This document shows, piece after piece, positions 52,601-61,735 of a stretch of DNA of 64,000 bases; position 1 is the stretch's first letter, and every line of letters begins with the position of its first letter. The stretch spans positions 1 through 64,000 of the forward strand of contig NZ_AEYE02000034.1 of the NCBI RefSeq assembly GCF_000298315.2, read 5' to 3'. Below the pieces are notes generated by a model, which searched no databases, had not been told where the DNA came from, and worked only from the letters and a program-made list of their open reading frames with translations. The stretch is from Rhizobium grahamii CCGE 502. GTDB taxonomy: Bacteria > Pseudomonadota > Alphaproteobacteria > Rhizobiales > Rhizobiaceae. The position numbers and the translations under genes were made by a program.

Positions 52601-55122
52601 TCGCAGCCGGAACGGAAAATCTCGTGGCCGTGCAGAACGCATCAATTGGTGAGAAGGGCGGCGAAGTCGATATTCCCGTCACCTCAAATTGGGGTGCCGG
52701 TGCCTATGTGACCGCCACGTTGTTTCGCCCGGGTGACGCGCAGGAAAGCCACATGCCGATGCGCTCGATCGGCGTGACATGGCTGAAGGTTGATCCGGCG
52801 GAGCGCTCGTTGCAGGTTGCGATCGATGCGCCGGAAAAGATGTTGCCGCGGGCGTCCTTGCCGATCACCCTTGCCGTTGCCGGCTCTGGCGCCAATGAGG
52901 ATGCCTATGTGACCGTTGCCGCCGTTGATGTCGGCATCCTCAATCTGACCCGCTACGAACCGCCCAACCCAGAAGACTGGTATTTTGGCCAGCGGCAGCT
53001 TGGGCTTGAGATCCGCGATCTCTACGGACGGCTGATCGACGGTTCGCTCGGCGCTACCGGCATGCTGAGGACAGGCGGGGACGGAGGTGCTGTGGCACTT
53101 CAGGGAAGCCCGCCGACGCAAAAGCTTGTCGCCTTCTTCTCCGGTCCAGTGAAGCTCGATGCCGAAGGCAAGGCAACGGTGAGTTTCGATATTCCGCAGT
53201 TTAACGGGACGGCCCGGCTCATGGCGGTTGCCTGGTCGAAAGCCGGCGTTGGCCACGCAACGAAGGACGTCGTCATCCGCGATCCGGTCGTGGTGACGGC
53301 GAGCCTCCCGCGCTTCCTGGCGCCTGGAGATACGTCCGAGCTTCGGCTCGATATTGCCAATACGGATGCGCCAGCAGGCGATTTCAAGCTGACTGTTGCC
53401 GGTAATGAGGCTGTGGGGGTCAATCAGGCCGCGCAGACGATCCATCTGGAGGCGGGAGCCAAATCAGCCGTCACGCTCGCTGTTGTCGGCAAGCAGCCGG
53501 GCAATGGCAGCGTTTCGATCAATCTTGCTGACGCCGCCGGCCTGTCGCTGAATCAGACGGTCGACGTCCCCGTCCGACCGGCTGCTCTGCCGATGACTGA
53601 ACGCCGAGTGCTTGCGCTCAATCCCGCTACGAAACTCGCCATCGACAGCGCCTTGTTAGCCGACAGCGTGCTGCCAGGCGCCTCTGTGAGCGTCAGCGTC
53701 ACGCGTTCGGCCGCATTTGACATTCCTGCCCTGCTGATGTCGCTAGATCGCTACCCGCTCGGATGCGCAGAGCAAACGACCAGCCGTGCCTTGCCGCTGC
53801 TCTATCTGAGCGAGCTTGCCAGACAGGCTGGCTTAGAGGATGACGCAGAGGTCAAGAAACGGGTACAGGATGCGATCTATCGGGTGCTCTCCTATCAAGC
53901 CTCGGCCGGGAGTTTTGGCCTGTGGGGACCTGATAGCGGCGATCTCTGGCTCGATTCCTATGTCTCCGATTTCCTCACCCGCGCACGCGAGCAGAAATAC
54001 GATGTCCCGGAGCTCGCTTTCGCACAGGCGCTGGAAAACCTTCAGAACGCGCTGAGCTACGATGTCAATGTCAAGGAACAAGGGGACCAGATCGCCTATG
54101 CCCTCTATGTTCTCGCCCGCAACAAGAAAGCCGCGATCAGCGACCTTCGTTATTATGCCGATACAATGATCAACGACTTCCCGACGCCACTTGCCAAGGC
54201 TCATATTGCCGCGGCACTGGCCCTCTATGGCGATGCGACCCGTTCGAAAAACATCTTCGTCGACGCCCTGCAGATGTCGGAACAGTCGATGATAACGCGC
54301 GTCAATCTCTCGAGGACGGACTATGGCTCGATCCTGCGAGATGGAGCTGCAATCCTGGCGCTTGCCGCCGAGAGCCGTCCGGTTCCACCCGTGGTTGCGG
54401 AACTGGCGAAAGCAGTCGCCAAGGAATGGAGCCGCAGCAAATACACAAGCACACAGGAACAAGCCTGGATGCTGCTTGCCGCGCGCGCTATCCAGGGCGG
54501 TGATGATTCGATCAAGATCGATGTCAACGGCGCGTTTCACAATGGCGCCTACATGGCAAAGATGACGGGCGACGCCTTGCTCGGCAACAGCCTTGCGCTC
54601 ACCAACCAGACCGGAGAGCCACTCTCGGCTGTCGTGACGACGGTTGCCGCCCCCGTCGTGCCGCCGCCCGCGGGTGGCGATGGCTTTGCCATCGAGCGTA
54701 CCTACTACACGATGGATGGCGAGGAGACGAATGTCACCGAGGCCACGCAGAATCAACGCTATGTCGTTGTCCTCCACATCACGGAAAGCAACAACTGGCC
54801 GTCGCGGATCGTCGTGACGGACCTTCTGCCCGCCGGCTTCCAGATCGACAATCCGAGCCTGGTCGACAGCGCCCAACTGACGAACTTCGACTGGATCGGC
54901 GAGGTGACGGCTGCCCACACCGAATTCCGGAACGACCGGTTCGTGGCCGCATTCAATCGGTCGGCGGCCGACAACCGTGAAATCAATGTCGCCTATGTCG
55001 TGCGCGCCGTGACTACAGGCACTTACGATCATCCGGCCGCCGTCGTCGAGGACATGTATCGACCGCAGCTCTTTGCGCGGACCGCAACCGGCAAGATGGA
55101 GGTCACAGCAGCGTCGAAATGA
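49654..55122 (+). CDS. Bacterial alpha-2-macroglobulin with N-terminal PAN/apple domain
   Basis: An 1822-residue periplasmic protease-trap protein. A signal peptide (about 1-23, SLPTAAAE) without a lipobox is followed by a PAN/apple domain with paired cysteines (residues 30-100, CKSSCIGDKSCKAF...WCF). A TPR-like segment (about 140-270) and the MG and alpha-2-macroglobulin domains come next. The thioester motif is GCAEQ (C1371-Q1374), in YPLGCAEQTTSRALPLLYLS, so covalent trapping should be possible. The C-terminal domain ends with the receptor-like RTYYTMDGEETNVTE region. It overlaps the PBP1C gene by four bases (ATGA), the usual pairing for a system protecting the cell wall from invading proteases. 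Confidence 0.93.
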   Translation: MFVRAFFAVAVTLISVSLPTAAAETTRTIQTVQDADYFGFDLRTEQNLTLDQCKSSCIGDKSCKAFTYNPKVKWCFLKSDFKTMNAFPGAIAGKIVETSAAKKEPDIGAAPRLTFLSGDVIQQARDDKSNLEVADDQQGQSADSLIANGRLDLTSGNAIDAVKSLRSALALSADDAALWLETARAADSFVQTDDNNGSDLYGQAVLAAVNGYELTRTTASRAEALAVLAAALDKNANYRAALNAYKASLALVSSKDVQAAFLKLKATHGFRMTEHTVDADGANPRACTTFSETLVKTIDYTAFVTLNGAAPKALETKDKQICIEGLAHGENYKITFRTGLPSSVDEVLEVPVSLDIYVKDRTASVRFTGDSFVLPSTVRRGIPIVSVNMASADLKLYRIGDRGIASLLTSSQFLTQIDGYSAQRIEDETGELVWQGSIDVANDLNKDVVTSFPVDEALPERKPGVYVLTATAPNAPNQDWNAQATQWFVVSDIGITTYAGTDGLNVFTRSLASARPIAGVELQLLAKNNEVLGTATTDENGRATFTAGLMRATAALTPAVITARKSDSDYVFLDMTRAGFDLSDRGVTGRGSPGAIDVLSWTERGIYRAGETVHAAALARDTDGKAIENLPLTFIFLRPDGVEDRRIVSQTSNVGGYAVDLPVQESAMRGTWTMNIHTDPKGSLIATKTFLVDDFVPDRTDMEIKTEAKIIGTETSSTINISGKYLYGAPAAGLSLEGDVVIKPTRQAEAFPGYFFGLADEEASEDTRQTIEGLPDLDENGDAVTELTVGDLPATTQLLSATVYIRMQEAGGRAIERSLVLPVRNQGPMIGIKPEFSGDLGENSIANFTVIGVDTDGGKQVMSGLRWKLYKLNRDYQWYRDGTAWKYEPIYTAEQVANGNVDASLDGAKISSPVAWGRYRLEVESTETDGPATSVEFDAGWFVQATSTETPDGLEIALDKDSYKIGETARLKVSSRYAGELMIAAGTENLVAVQNASIGEKGGEVDIPVTSNWGAGAYVTATLFRPGDAQESHMPMRSIGVTWLKVDPAERSLQVAIDAPEKMLPRASLPITLAVAGSGANEDAYVTVAAVDVGILNLTRYEPPNPEDWYFGQRQLGLEIRDLYGRLIDGSLGATGMLRTGGDGGAVALQGSPPTQKLVAFFSGPVKLDAEGKATVSFDIPQFNGTARLMAVAWSKAGVGHATKDVVIRDPVVVTASLPRFLAPGDTSELRLDIANTDAPAGDFKLTVAGNEAVGVNQAAQTIHLEAGAKSAVTLAVVGKQPGNGSVSINLADAAGLSLNQTVDVPVRPAALPMTERRVLALNPATKLAIDSALLADSVLPGASVSVSVTRSAAFDIPALLMSLDRYPLGCAEQTTSRALPLLYLSELARQAGLEDDAEVKKRVQDAIYRVLSYQASAGSFGLWGPDSGDLWLDSYVSDFLTRAREQKYDVPELAFAQALENLQNALSYDVNVKEQGDQIAYALYVLARNKKAAISDLRYYADTMINDFPTPLAKAHIAAALALYGDATRSKNIFVDALQMSEQSMITRVNLSRTDYGSILRDGAAILALAAESRPVPPVVAELAKAVAKEWSRSKYTSTQEQAWMLLAARAIQGGDDSIKIDVNGAFHNGAYMAKMTGDALLGNSLALTNQTGEPLSAVVTTVAAPVVPPPAGGDGFAIERTYYTMDGEETNVTEATQNQRYVVVLHITESNNWPSRIVVTDLLPAGFQIDNPSLVDSAQLTNFDWIGEVTAAHTEFRNDRFVAAFNRSAADNREINVAYVVRAVTTGTYDHPAAVVEDMYRPQLFARTATGKMEVTAASK

Positions 55123-57200
55123 GATCTGGAAGAAAGCTCGCGATCGGAAGTGCTGCCGGCATACTCCTTGCCGGTGCCGGCATGGTCGTCCTCGACGTCG
55201 CCGACGGAGCGTATCCGCCGCCGCTCGCCATGGCAGACATAGTTTCGGCCGAAGTGCTCGACAAGGACGGTCAGTTGCTGCGTGCATTCGCAATCCCTGG
55301 AGGTCTCTGGCGGCTGAAGACTACCGTGGCCGACGTCGATCCGCAGTTTCTCAAGATGCTCGTCGCCTACGAGGACCGGCGGTTCTACACCCATGCCGGT
55401 GTCGATTTGCAGGCCATCGGACGTGCCGTGCTCCAGCTCGTCATCCATGGCCGCATCGTTTCCGGAGCATCGACGCTATCAATGCAGGTCGCCCGGCTCA
55501 TCGAACCGCGGCAAGGTCGCTCGCTGTCGGCAAAACTTCTGCAAATGGCGCGTGCCATCCAGATTGAGCGTCGCCTTTCCAAGGAGCAGATCCTCGATCT
55601 CTATCTGACGCATGCCCCGTATGGCGGCAATCTCGAGGGGGTGCGCGCCGCAAGCCTTGCTTATTTTGGCAAGGAACCGCGGCGGCTAACCGTTGCGGAG
55701 GCCGCTCTCCTTGTCGCGCTGCCACAGCTGCCCGAAAGGCGCCGGCCGGATCGCAATTTAGCGACAGCCGAGGCGGCGCGTAAACGGGTGCTGGAGCGTG
55801 TCGCCGTTGCAGAGGCTGTCGGCGAGGGTGAAGCGGCGCGTGCGGAAGTCGTACCGGTGCCGTCTCGACGCATGCAGCTCCCGGCGATTGCAGCCCATGT
55901 CGGCGAAACAGCGCGACGCACGGATCCAAAAGCGCTGCGATACCAGACAACCCTGAAGAAACAAGTGCAGACGGGATTGGAAGCAGTCGCCCGGGCCTCC
56001 GCCCTGAGGCTCGGCCCGAAACTGTCGATCGCCATGGTCATGGCCGATGCCCAGACGGGCGACATCATCGGTGAGGTTGGCTCCGCCGACTATTTCGACG
56101 CCAGCCGCTCTGGCTGGGTTGACATGACGCGCGCCAGTCGTTCGCCGGGCTCCACCCTGAAGCCGTTCATCTATGGCCTCGCATTCGAGGAAGGTCTCGT
56201 CAGCCAGGAGACAATCATCGAAGATCGCCCCGCCGATTTTTTCGGCTACCGGCCGCGGAATTTCGACATGAGCTACCAGGGGGATGTCACGGTGCGCGAA
56301 GCATTGCAATTGTCGCTGAACGTCCCGGCGGTCAAGTTGCTCGATGCCGTCAATCCGGCCAAGCTATTGATCCGCTTTCGCCGCGCCGAGGTGCGCCCTC
56401 TGTTGCCGCCGAATGAAACGCCCGGCCTGGCAATCGGGCTCGGGGGCCTCGGCATAACGCTGAAGGATCTGGTACAGCTTTACACGGCACTCGCCAATCG
56501 CGGCCAGCCAGTTCGCATCGGCGATGGCGTTAACGACCGGCCGGGCAAGATCGACGGCGAGGGAATGCTCGATCCGGTGGCCTCCTGGAATGTCGCCGAT
56601 ATCCTCTCGGGCGTCATTCCACCAGCTGGCGCACCGAGACGCGGCATCGCTTACAAAACCGGCACCAGCTACGGGTATCGCGATGCCTGGTCCGTGGGAT
56701 ACGATGGCCGCTACGTGCTCGGCGTCTGGGTCGGTCGACCCGATAATGGTTCCGTTCCCGGGCTGACAGGATACGGAACTGCTGCTCCCATCCTGTTTGA
56801 AGGTTTTGCAAAATCGGGGATTGCGACGACGCCCCTTCCCCGCCCGCCCTCAGGTGCAGCACGGATCGCCCAGGCCGACCTGCCGATAAGCCAACGCCGC
56901 TTTGCCATCAATGCGGGTGGTCTCCTTGCGATGTCGAGCCGCGAGCAGGCACCGCAGATCGTTTATCCGCCCGAAGGGGCCCACGTCGATCTCGGGGCAC
57001 GAACCGGAGACGGTTTGCCGCTGATGTTGAAGCTGCAGGGCGGGCGAGGTCCTTTCCGGTGGCTTGCGAACGGCAAGCCGTTGCCGGATATGTCCAGGCG
57101 GCGTACCAACCAATGGATCCCCGACGGTGCCGGCTACTCAAAGCTGACGGTGATTGACGCTATAGGTCGGGCGGCGAGCGTCGGCGTCTATATTGAATGA
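55119..57200 (+). CDS. pbpC: Penicillin-binding protein 1C (bifunctional peptidoglycan synthase)
   Basis: A 693-residue protein with one N-terminal membrane anchor (AAGILLAGAGMVVLDVAD). The GT51 transglycosylase domain has its catalytic Glu at residue 85 in YEDRRFYTHAGVD, with GASTLSMQ, IERRLSKEQILDLYL and APYGGNLEGVRAAS following. The transpeptidase domain has STLK (Ser345, Lys348), SLN in LQLSLNVPAV, and KTG from Lys513. A C-terminal BiPBP_C beta-domain follows. All catalytic residues look intact. It is coupled to the upstream alpha-2-macroglobulin. Confidence 0.95.
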   Translation: MRSGRKLAIGSAAGILLAGAGMVVLDVADGAYPPPLAMADIVSAEVLDKDGQLLRAFAIPGGLWRLKTTVADVDPQFLKMLVAYEDRRFYTHAGVDLQAIGRAVLQLVIHGRIVSGASTLSMQVARLIEPRQGRSLSAKLLQMARAIQIERRLSKEQILDLYLTHAPYGGNLEGVRAASLAYFGKEPRRLTVAEAALLVALPQLPERRRPDRNLATAEAARKRVLERVAVAEAVGEGEAARAEVVPVPSRRMQLPAIAAHVGETARRTDPKALRYQTTLKKQVQTGLEAVARASALRLGPKLSIAMVMADAQTGDIIGEVGSADYFDASRSGWVDMTRASRSPGSTLKPFIYGLAFEEGLVSQETIIEDRPADFFGYRPRNFDMSYQGDVTVREALQLSLNVPAVKLLDAVNPAKLLIRFRRAEVRPLLPPNETPGLAIGLGGLGITLKDLVQLYTALANRGQPVRIGDGVNDRPGKIDGEGMLDPVASWNVADILSGVIPPAGAPRRGIAYKTGTSYGYRDAWSVGYDGRYVLGVWVGRPDNGSVPGLTGYGTAAPILFEGFAKSGIATTPLPRPPSGAARIAQADLPISQRRFAINAGGLLAMSSREQAPQIVYPPEGAHVDLGARTGDGLPLMLKLQGGRGPFRWLANGKPLPDMSRRRTNQWIPDGAGYSKLTVIDAIGRAASVGVYIE

Positions 57201-57271
57201 GGGACGGTCGGCTCTCCAAACCAAGCGCCTGTTTTCGCAGCCAGTGGCTGTGATCAACCGAAAACATCTCG

Positions 57272-57622
57272 CTAGCGGCTGAACGGGCGAAGCCGGCGCA
57301 GACGGTTTGCTGCGTAGCCGAAAGCAACACCGACCATCGCGCCGAATGCCTTCACAAACGCATCTCCGAGCCTGGCATGGCGGCTGGCGGACAAATATTG
57401 CAGCAGTTCGATTGCAGCCGCACCGACGATCATCAGGACCGCGCAGGTCCAGAACCGCCGAGGATAAGCGGTCACGAAAAGTCCGGCCATCAGCGTGAAG
57501 GCAAGTGCCCTGTCATAGTTTACCGGCATCACGTCATGCGGCCTCATGCCGATCGGTGAAACGGTTACGAACAGAATAGCGCCAAGCCACAGCCACGCGG
57601 CTGCCTTTGTCAGTCGATCCAT
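57272..57622 (-). CDS. VanZ-like small membrane protein
   Basis: A 116-residue protein with three to four membrane segments and the VanZ-family pattern (VTVSPIGMRP, YDRALAFTLMAGLFV, AAIELLQYLSASRHARLGD, GDAFVKAFGAMVGVAFGY). The function is generally unknown; relatives include the glycopeptide-resistance accessory VanZ. ATG 57622 is chosen; the frame upstream to 57967 is basic, lacks motifs and is probably not translated. It converges on pbpC, 71 bp away. Confidence 0.75.
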   Translation of the reverse strand: MDRLTKAAAWLWLGAILFVTVSPIGMRPHDVMPVNYDRALAFTLMAGLFVTAYPRRFWTCAVLMIVGAAAIELLQYLSASRHARLGDAFVKAFGAMVGVAFGYAANRLRRLRPFSR

Positions 57623-57915
57623 GAGGCGCACGATAGCCGACCAGTGCTCCGGCCTCCAGTCAGCTGAAGTGCTGAAACCATTTTTGGGCGAGTATAATCG
57701 ACACCTTGTCGTTTTCGCCGTTTTTATTGTTTTGGAACAATGGCCTAACCATCGTTGACGCTGCGGTAAGCCGAAGGAGGTAGCTGTCACGAAAAAGTGT
57801 TCTGGGTATATTGAAAACATCTTACTCGGTTGACTGTTGGGATTTTCTGCCTCCCCTTGTTGCGTTCTGTTTACCACCCGCGTCATGACCGGAACACGGC
57901 CCCAAAGAGGTGAGC

Positions 57916-58305
57916 ATGAACGAAAACGACGAACCGGAGTGGGAGCTTGACGAAGAGCTCTCGACATTGACCATCACCTTTCCGACGGATCCGCCGGTTG
58001 CCCTCGTTCTGGACGCCGAAGCAGTTTCGGAACTCATCGAGGGTGCCGGCCAAGTCAGGGCAAAAATGCGAACGCCTCATTCTGAAGACTGGCAGGGAGG
58101 CCAAATGGTGGACGCCGTCCTCGATCCGCGCTGGCATTCGGAACCCGACGTCTTGCTGGAAGAATCCCTCCTTCACATTCGCGATCCCCGTTTCGGATGG
58201 TTGCACTATGCCCTTCCCCGCGAGTCCGCCAAGGCCTTGGGAAAGCTTCTTCTCCGCCAGGTGAAAGGAAGCGCCGAGGACGAGGAGCGACATCGGTCGA
58301 ACTGA
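57916..58305 (+). CDS. Small acidic hypothetical protein
   Basis: A 130-residue soluble protein with an acidic N-terminus (NENDEPEWELDEELSTLTIT) and an alternating beta/helix pattern, no signal or membrane segment. GAGG lies five bases before ATG 57916; GTG 57910 is also in frame. A Rho-independent terminator lies about 145 bp downstream. No family recognised. Confidence 0.6.
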   Translation: MNENDEPEWELDEELSTLTITFPTDPPVALVLDAEAVSELIEGAGQVRAKMRTPHSEDWQGGQMVDAVLDPRWHSEPDVLLEESLLHIRDPRFGWLHYALPRESAKALGKLLLRQVKGSAEDEERHRSN

Positions 58306-58449
58306 TCGCGTACTCGCGCAAGGGTGGGGTACCCTACCGCTTTTGCCTGACGTGCAATCAACGCCCGGTCGTGCTTTTATGATCCGGCAAGATGCGGAAT
58401 TTGTTTCGGGTATCACTTCAGTATCTGCCAAATGTTTCGAGAACAGACT

Positions 58450-58481
58450 ATGGCCCGCCTCTGGCGGGCCATTTGTTTTTT
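58450..58481 (+). terminator. Rho-independent terminator
   Basis: ATGGCCCGCC, loop TCT, GGCGGGCCAT, then TTGTTTTTT. It ends the transcript of the small hypothetical gene and insulates the copper ATPase promoter 36 bp downstream. The 58306-58450 leader or tail includes a GGTGGGGTACCCTACC dyad (one G-T pair). Confidence 0.9.
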
Positions 58482-58517
58482 CAATCGTTCCTGCCGCCAA
58501 TTTGCCCGATATGTCCC

Positions 58518-58548
58518 TTGACCTTCCAATGGCTGGAAGGTCCATAAA
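58518..58548 (+). promoter_or_regulatory. CueR/MerR-type copper promoter of copA
   Basis: A -35 TTGACC (58518-58523) and a -10 CATAAA (58543-58548) are separated by 19 bases, the overlong spacer typical of MerR-family promoters. The spacer carries the dyad ACCTTCCA-ATGGC-TGGAAGGT (58521-58541), which matches the known CueR operator pattern of copA promoters. No cueR gene is in the window, so control is in trans. Confidence 0.85.
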
Positions 58549-58587
58549 CATGTCTGACCCCAGGTCACGGGCAAGCAGGAGAAGCGC

Positions 58588-61083
58588 ATGAAGACCCCGC
58601 ACGGCCACCATGGCCATCACTTCCATGATCACGACGCCGCAGACATCCATCATGTCGTGCGTGATCCAGTCTGCGGCATGACCGTTGATCCAGAGGCCGG
58701 CAAACCCTCTCTCCAGTACGGCGGGGTCATCTACCATTTCTGCTCTGAAGGCTGCCGCCAAAAATTTGAAGCCACACCGGAAGTCTACCTGACATCAACG
58801 GATCCGGTTTGCGGAATGTCGGTCAGTCGCGCCACGTCAAAATATATGCTGAAGGATCACGGAACACGGGTTTATTTCTGCTCGGCCGGTTGCCAGGCAA
58901 AGTTCGAGGCTGATCCTGCGGGATATCGCAACGAAAGCAGCGCTTCCGCAACGCCGATGCCGAAAGGTACGCCTTATACCTGCCCCATGCATCCCGAAGT
59001 CGTCAGCGATCGACCGGGCGACTGCCCGAAATGTGGCATGGCGCTGGAACCGATGGGCGTTCCACCAGCGGACGAAGGCAAAAGCCCGGAGCTTCTCGAT
59101 TTCACCCGACGGCTCTGGGTGAGCGCCCTGTTCTCGTTACCTCTGCTCGCGATCAGCATGGGTCCGATGGTCGGGCTGCCATTGCGAGAAGCCATCGGCG
59201 AACCGCAAGCCACATTTGCCGAACTCATCCTCGCTACGCCTGTCGTGCTTTGGGCCGCCCTGCCCTTCTATCGTCGTGCATTGATGTCCCTGGTCAACCG
59301 AAGCCCGAACATGTGGACGCTCATCGGCCTCGGTGTCGGTACGGCCTATCTCTATAGTGTCATCGCGGCGCTGGCCCCTGATTTCTTCCCACATTCGATC
59401 CGTCAGCATGGTGACGTCGTCCCGGTTTATTTCGAGGCGGCATCCGTCATCGTTGCCCTGGTATTTGTCGGCCAGGTCCTCGAACTGAAAGCCCGCGAGA
59501 AGACAGGATCGGCAATACGGGCGCTCCTTGATCTTGCGCCAAAGACGGCCCGCCTCATCCGATCTGATGGTTCCGAATCCGATATTGCGGTCGACGACGT
59601 CAGGCTCGGCGACCTCGTCCGTGTTCGTCCCGGCGAGCGTGTCCCCGTCGACGGCTCCGTCAGCGAGGGGCAATCGACAGTCGACGAGTCAATGATTTCT
59701 GGGGAGCCGATACCGGTCGAAAAGCAGCCCGGCGATGCGGTCATTGGCGGGACGATGAACAGGACCGGGACATTCGTGCTGATCGCCGAAAAGGTTGGCG
59801 CCGACACCACACTGTCACGCATTGTCGATCTCGTCGCCAAAGCACAGCGGTCCCGTGCACCAATCCAAAGTGCAGTCGATCGCGTCTCCAGCGTCTTCGT
59901 CCCAACGGTTGTCGCCGCTGCAGTCTTGGCCTTCGTCGCCTGGAGCGTGGTCGGACCGGAACCGCGCTTGGCGCATGCCATCCTGGCAGCCGTGGCAGTT
60001 CTCATCATTGCATGCCCGTGCGCGCTCGGACTTGCCACGCCGATGTCGATCATGATCGCAACCGGGCGCGGGGCACGCGAAGGTGTCCTCCTCAAGGATG
60101 CAGAAGCGCTCGAACGCTTTGCCCGCGTGGACACCCTGATCGTCGACAAGACCGGAACACTGACCGAAGGCAAGCCCAGGCTGACCGACGTGGTGCCGTT
60201 CGGTGACGTCGACGAGACCCGCCTGCTTGCGCTTGCCGCCGGTCTTGAACGCGGGTCGGAACATCCGCTGGCGGAGGCCATTGTCTCTGGCGCGCAGGAG
60301 CGCAACGCTAATGCGATTGCCATCAGCGGTTTTGAGTCAAGGACCGGCAAGGGGGTTTCAGGCAAAGCGGGAGAAATACGCGTCACGCTCGGCAATGCCG
60401 CGATGATGCGCGATCTGGGCATCGACCTTGCGCCCCTTAGCGAGAAAGCGCAGGCGCTGCGCGACGAGGGCAAGACAGTGATGTTCGTGGCGATCGATGA
60501 GCGGCTAGCCGGCTTGCTGGCGGTTGCCGACCGGGTCAAACAGACCACGGAATCAGCCATAAGAGCGCTCCACCAGACCGGTCTGAAAGTCATCATGGCC
60601 ACCGGCGACAACGAGCGGACGGCACGTGCCGTCGCCTCAAGTCTTGGCATCGATGAGGTCCATGCCGATGTTCTGCCTGAGGGCAAGAAGGCCTTGGTCG
60701 ATCAATTGCGGTCGAGAGGCGCCGTCGTCGCGATGGCAGGAGACGGTGTCAACGATGCCCCCGCGCTCGCAGCCGCCGACGTCGGCATAGCGATGGGGAC
60801 GGGTGCCGACGTTGCGATGGAAAGTGCCGGCATCACCCTCGTGAAGGGGGATCTCAACGGGATCGTCAGGGCACGGCGGCTTGCGGCGGTCACCATGCGC
60901 AATATCCGCCAGAACCTCGGCTTTGCCTTCGGCTACAACGCTCTCGGCGTACCCCTGGCTGCCGGTCTTCTCTATCCCATCTTCGGTCTTCTCTTGTCCC
61001 CGATGATCGCCGCTGCCGCGATGAGCCTGTCCTCCGTGTCCGTCATTGCCAATGCGCTGCGCCTGCGCTACGCCAGGCTATAG
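58588..61083 (+). CDS. copA: Cu(+)-exporting P1B-type ATPase
   Basis: An 831-residue heavy-metal pump. The N-terminus is His-rich ([12 protein letters not shown]), followed by two YHS/TRASH-type domains ([13 protein letters not shown]...[10 protein letters not shown] and DPVCGMSVS...[10 protein letters not shown]) and a metal-binding YTCPMHPEV...[12 protein letters not shown] domain, rather than CxxC HMA domains. Membrane segments include the CPC translocation motif (C476-C478, [13 protein letters not shown]). DKTGT (Asp520), an HP motif (SEHPLAEA) and [20 protein letters not shown] are intact. GGAG lies six bases before ATG 58588, and a CueR-type promoter precedes it. Confidence 0.95.
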   Translation: MKTPHGHHGHHFHDHDAADIHHVVRDPVCGMTVDPEAGKPSLQYGGVIYHFCSEGCRQKFEATPEVYLTSTDPVCGMSVSRATSKYMLKDHGTRVYFCSAGCQAKFEADPAGYRNESSASATPMPKGTPYTCPMHPEVVSDRPGDCPKCGMALEPMGVPPADEGKSPELLDFTRRLWVSALFSLPLLAISMGPMVGLPLREAIGEPQATFAELILATPVVLWAALPFYRRALMSLVNRSPNMWTLIGLGVGTAYLYSVIAALAPDFFPHSIRQHGDVVPVYFEAASVIVALVFVGQVLELKAREKTGSAIRALLDLAPKTARLIRSDGSESDIAVDDVRLGDLVRVRPGERVPVDGSVSEGQSTVDESMISGEPIPVEKQPGDAVIGGTMNRTGTFVLIAEKVGADTTLSRIVDLVAKAQRSRAPIQSAVDRVSSVFVPTVVAAAVLAFVAWSVVGPEPRLAHAILAAVAVLIIACPCALGLATPMSIMIATGRGAREGVLLKDAEALERFARVDTLIVDKTGTLTEGKPRLTDVVPFGDVDETRLLALAAGLERGSEHPLAEAIVSGAQERNANAIAISGFESRTGKGVSGKAGEIRVTLGNAAMMRDLGIDLAPLSEKAQALRDEGKTVMFVAIDERLAGLLAVADRVKQTTESAIRALHQTGLKVIMATGDNERTARAVASSLGIDEVHADVLPEGKKALVDQLRSRGAVVAMAGDGVNDAPALAAADVGIAMGTGADVAMESAGITLVKGDLNGIVRARRLAAVTMRNIRQNLGFAFGYNALGVPLAAGLLYPIFGLLLSPMIAAAAMSLSSVSVIANALRLRYARL

Positions 61084-61160
61084 GAGATAGCGCGGCGACC
61101 ATCAGGGCTTCCCGCTCTCCGCGCGCCCCATGACCAATTCCATCTTTTTTTCGGGGCGCG

Positions 61161-61187
61161 GGAATAAATCGGCGCGGGCATCCGTAT
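61161..61187 (+). promoter_or_regulatory. Predicted ECF-sigma promoter of the sigma/anti-sigma operon
   Basis: GGAATA (61161-61166) and CCGTAT (61182-61187) are separated by 15 bases, in a GGGAATAAATC context typical of autoregulated ECF promoters. Transcription would start only a few bases before ATG 61196, so the message would be leaderless or nearly so. This placement also argues against the upstream in-frame start at 61130. Confidence 0.6.
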
Positions 61188-61195
61188 ACTCAATC

Positions 61196-61735
61196 ATGGA
61201 ACGGAAAGAACGCTCATTCGATGTCATTGGTCAGCTCGCAGCGCTTCGCCGCTACGCGCGCTCGCTCGTGCGCAATTCGGATGACGCCGAAGATCTCGTT
61301 CACGACGCACTGGTGCGGGCCTATGAGAAAAAGCAGAGCTTCCGTCGCGGCGGCAATCTCAGGACCTGGCTTCTTTCGATCATGCATAACGCCCACATCG
61401 ATCGGGTGCGCCAGAACCGCTCGCTTGCCCGCAGGCACGACGAGGCAGCCGTTGACGCGGACCAGTCAATAGAAGCTGGCCAGGAACACGCCGTGCGCCT
61501 GCAGCAGGTGCGAGATGCGTTCTTCAAGCTTCAGGAGGAGCAGCGCGAGGCACTACACCTGGTGGCAATCGAAGACCTTTCCTACCAGGAAGCGGCGGCA
61601 GCCCTTGGAATTCCGATCGGCACGTTGATGTCGCGCATTTCGCGTGCTCGTGCCCAGCTGCGGGAATTCGAGGAAAAGACACCACGTGCGCCAAATTTGA
61701 GACTGATCGGAGGGAACGGCAATGAAGGCAATTGA
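61196..61735 (+). CDS. ECF-type RNA polymerase sigma factor
   Basis: A 179-residue sigma-70 family protein with region 2 (LRRYARSLVRNSDDAEDLVHDALVRAYEKK, residues about 16-45; FRRGGNLRTWLLSIMHNAHID) and region 4 (LQEEQREALHLVAIEDLSYQ, EAAAALGIPIGTLMSRISRA). ATG 61196 places region 2 at the usual distance and follows the predicted promoter. It overlaps the anti-sigma gene by 14 bp, so the two are made together. The stimulus is unknown. Confidence 0.88.
   Translation: MERKERSFDVIGQLAALRRYARSLVRNSDDAEDLVHDALVRAYEKKQSFRRGGNLRTWLLSIMHNAHIDRVRQNRSLARRHDEAAVDADQSIEAGQEHAVRLQQVRDAFFKLQEEQREALHLVAIEDLSYQEAAAALGIPIGTLMSRISRARAQLREFEEKTPRAPNLRLIGGNGNEGN

Noticed and set aside
53833-55293. 486-codon minus-strand frame opposite the alpha-2-macroglobulin gene
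   Set aside because: Antisense shadow of a well-supported gene; high-GC third positions produce long antisense frames.
57623-57967. N-terminal extension of the VanZ-like protein
   Set aside because: Basic, motif-free sequence reaching to the promoter side of the neighbouring gene; the family domain is complete from ATG 57622.
59427-60686. 419-codon minus-strand frame opposite copA
   Set aside because: Ser/Arg/Ala-rich shadow of the ATPase catalytic core with no domain of its own.
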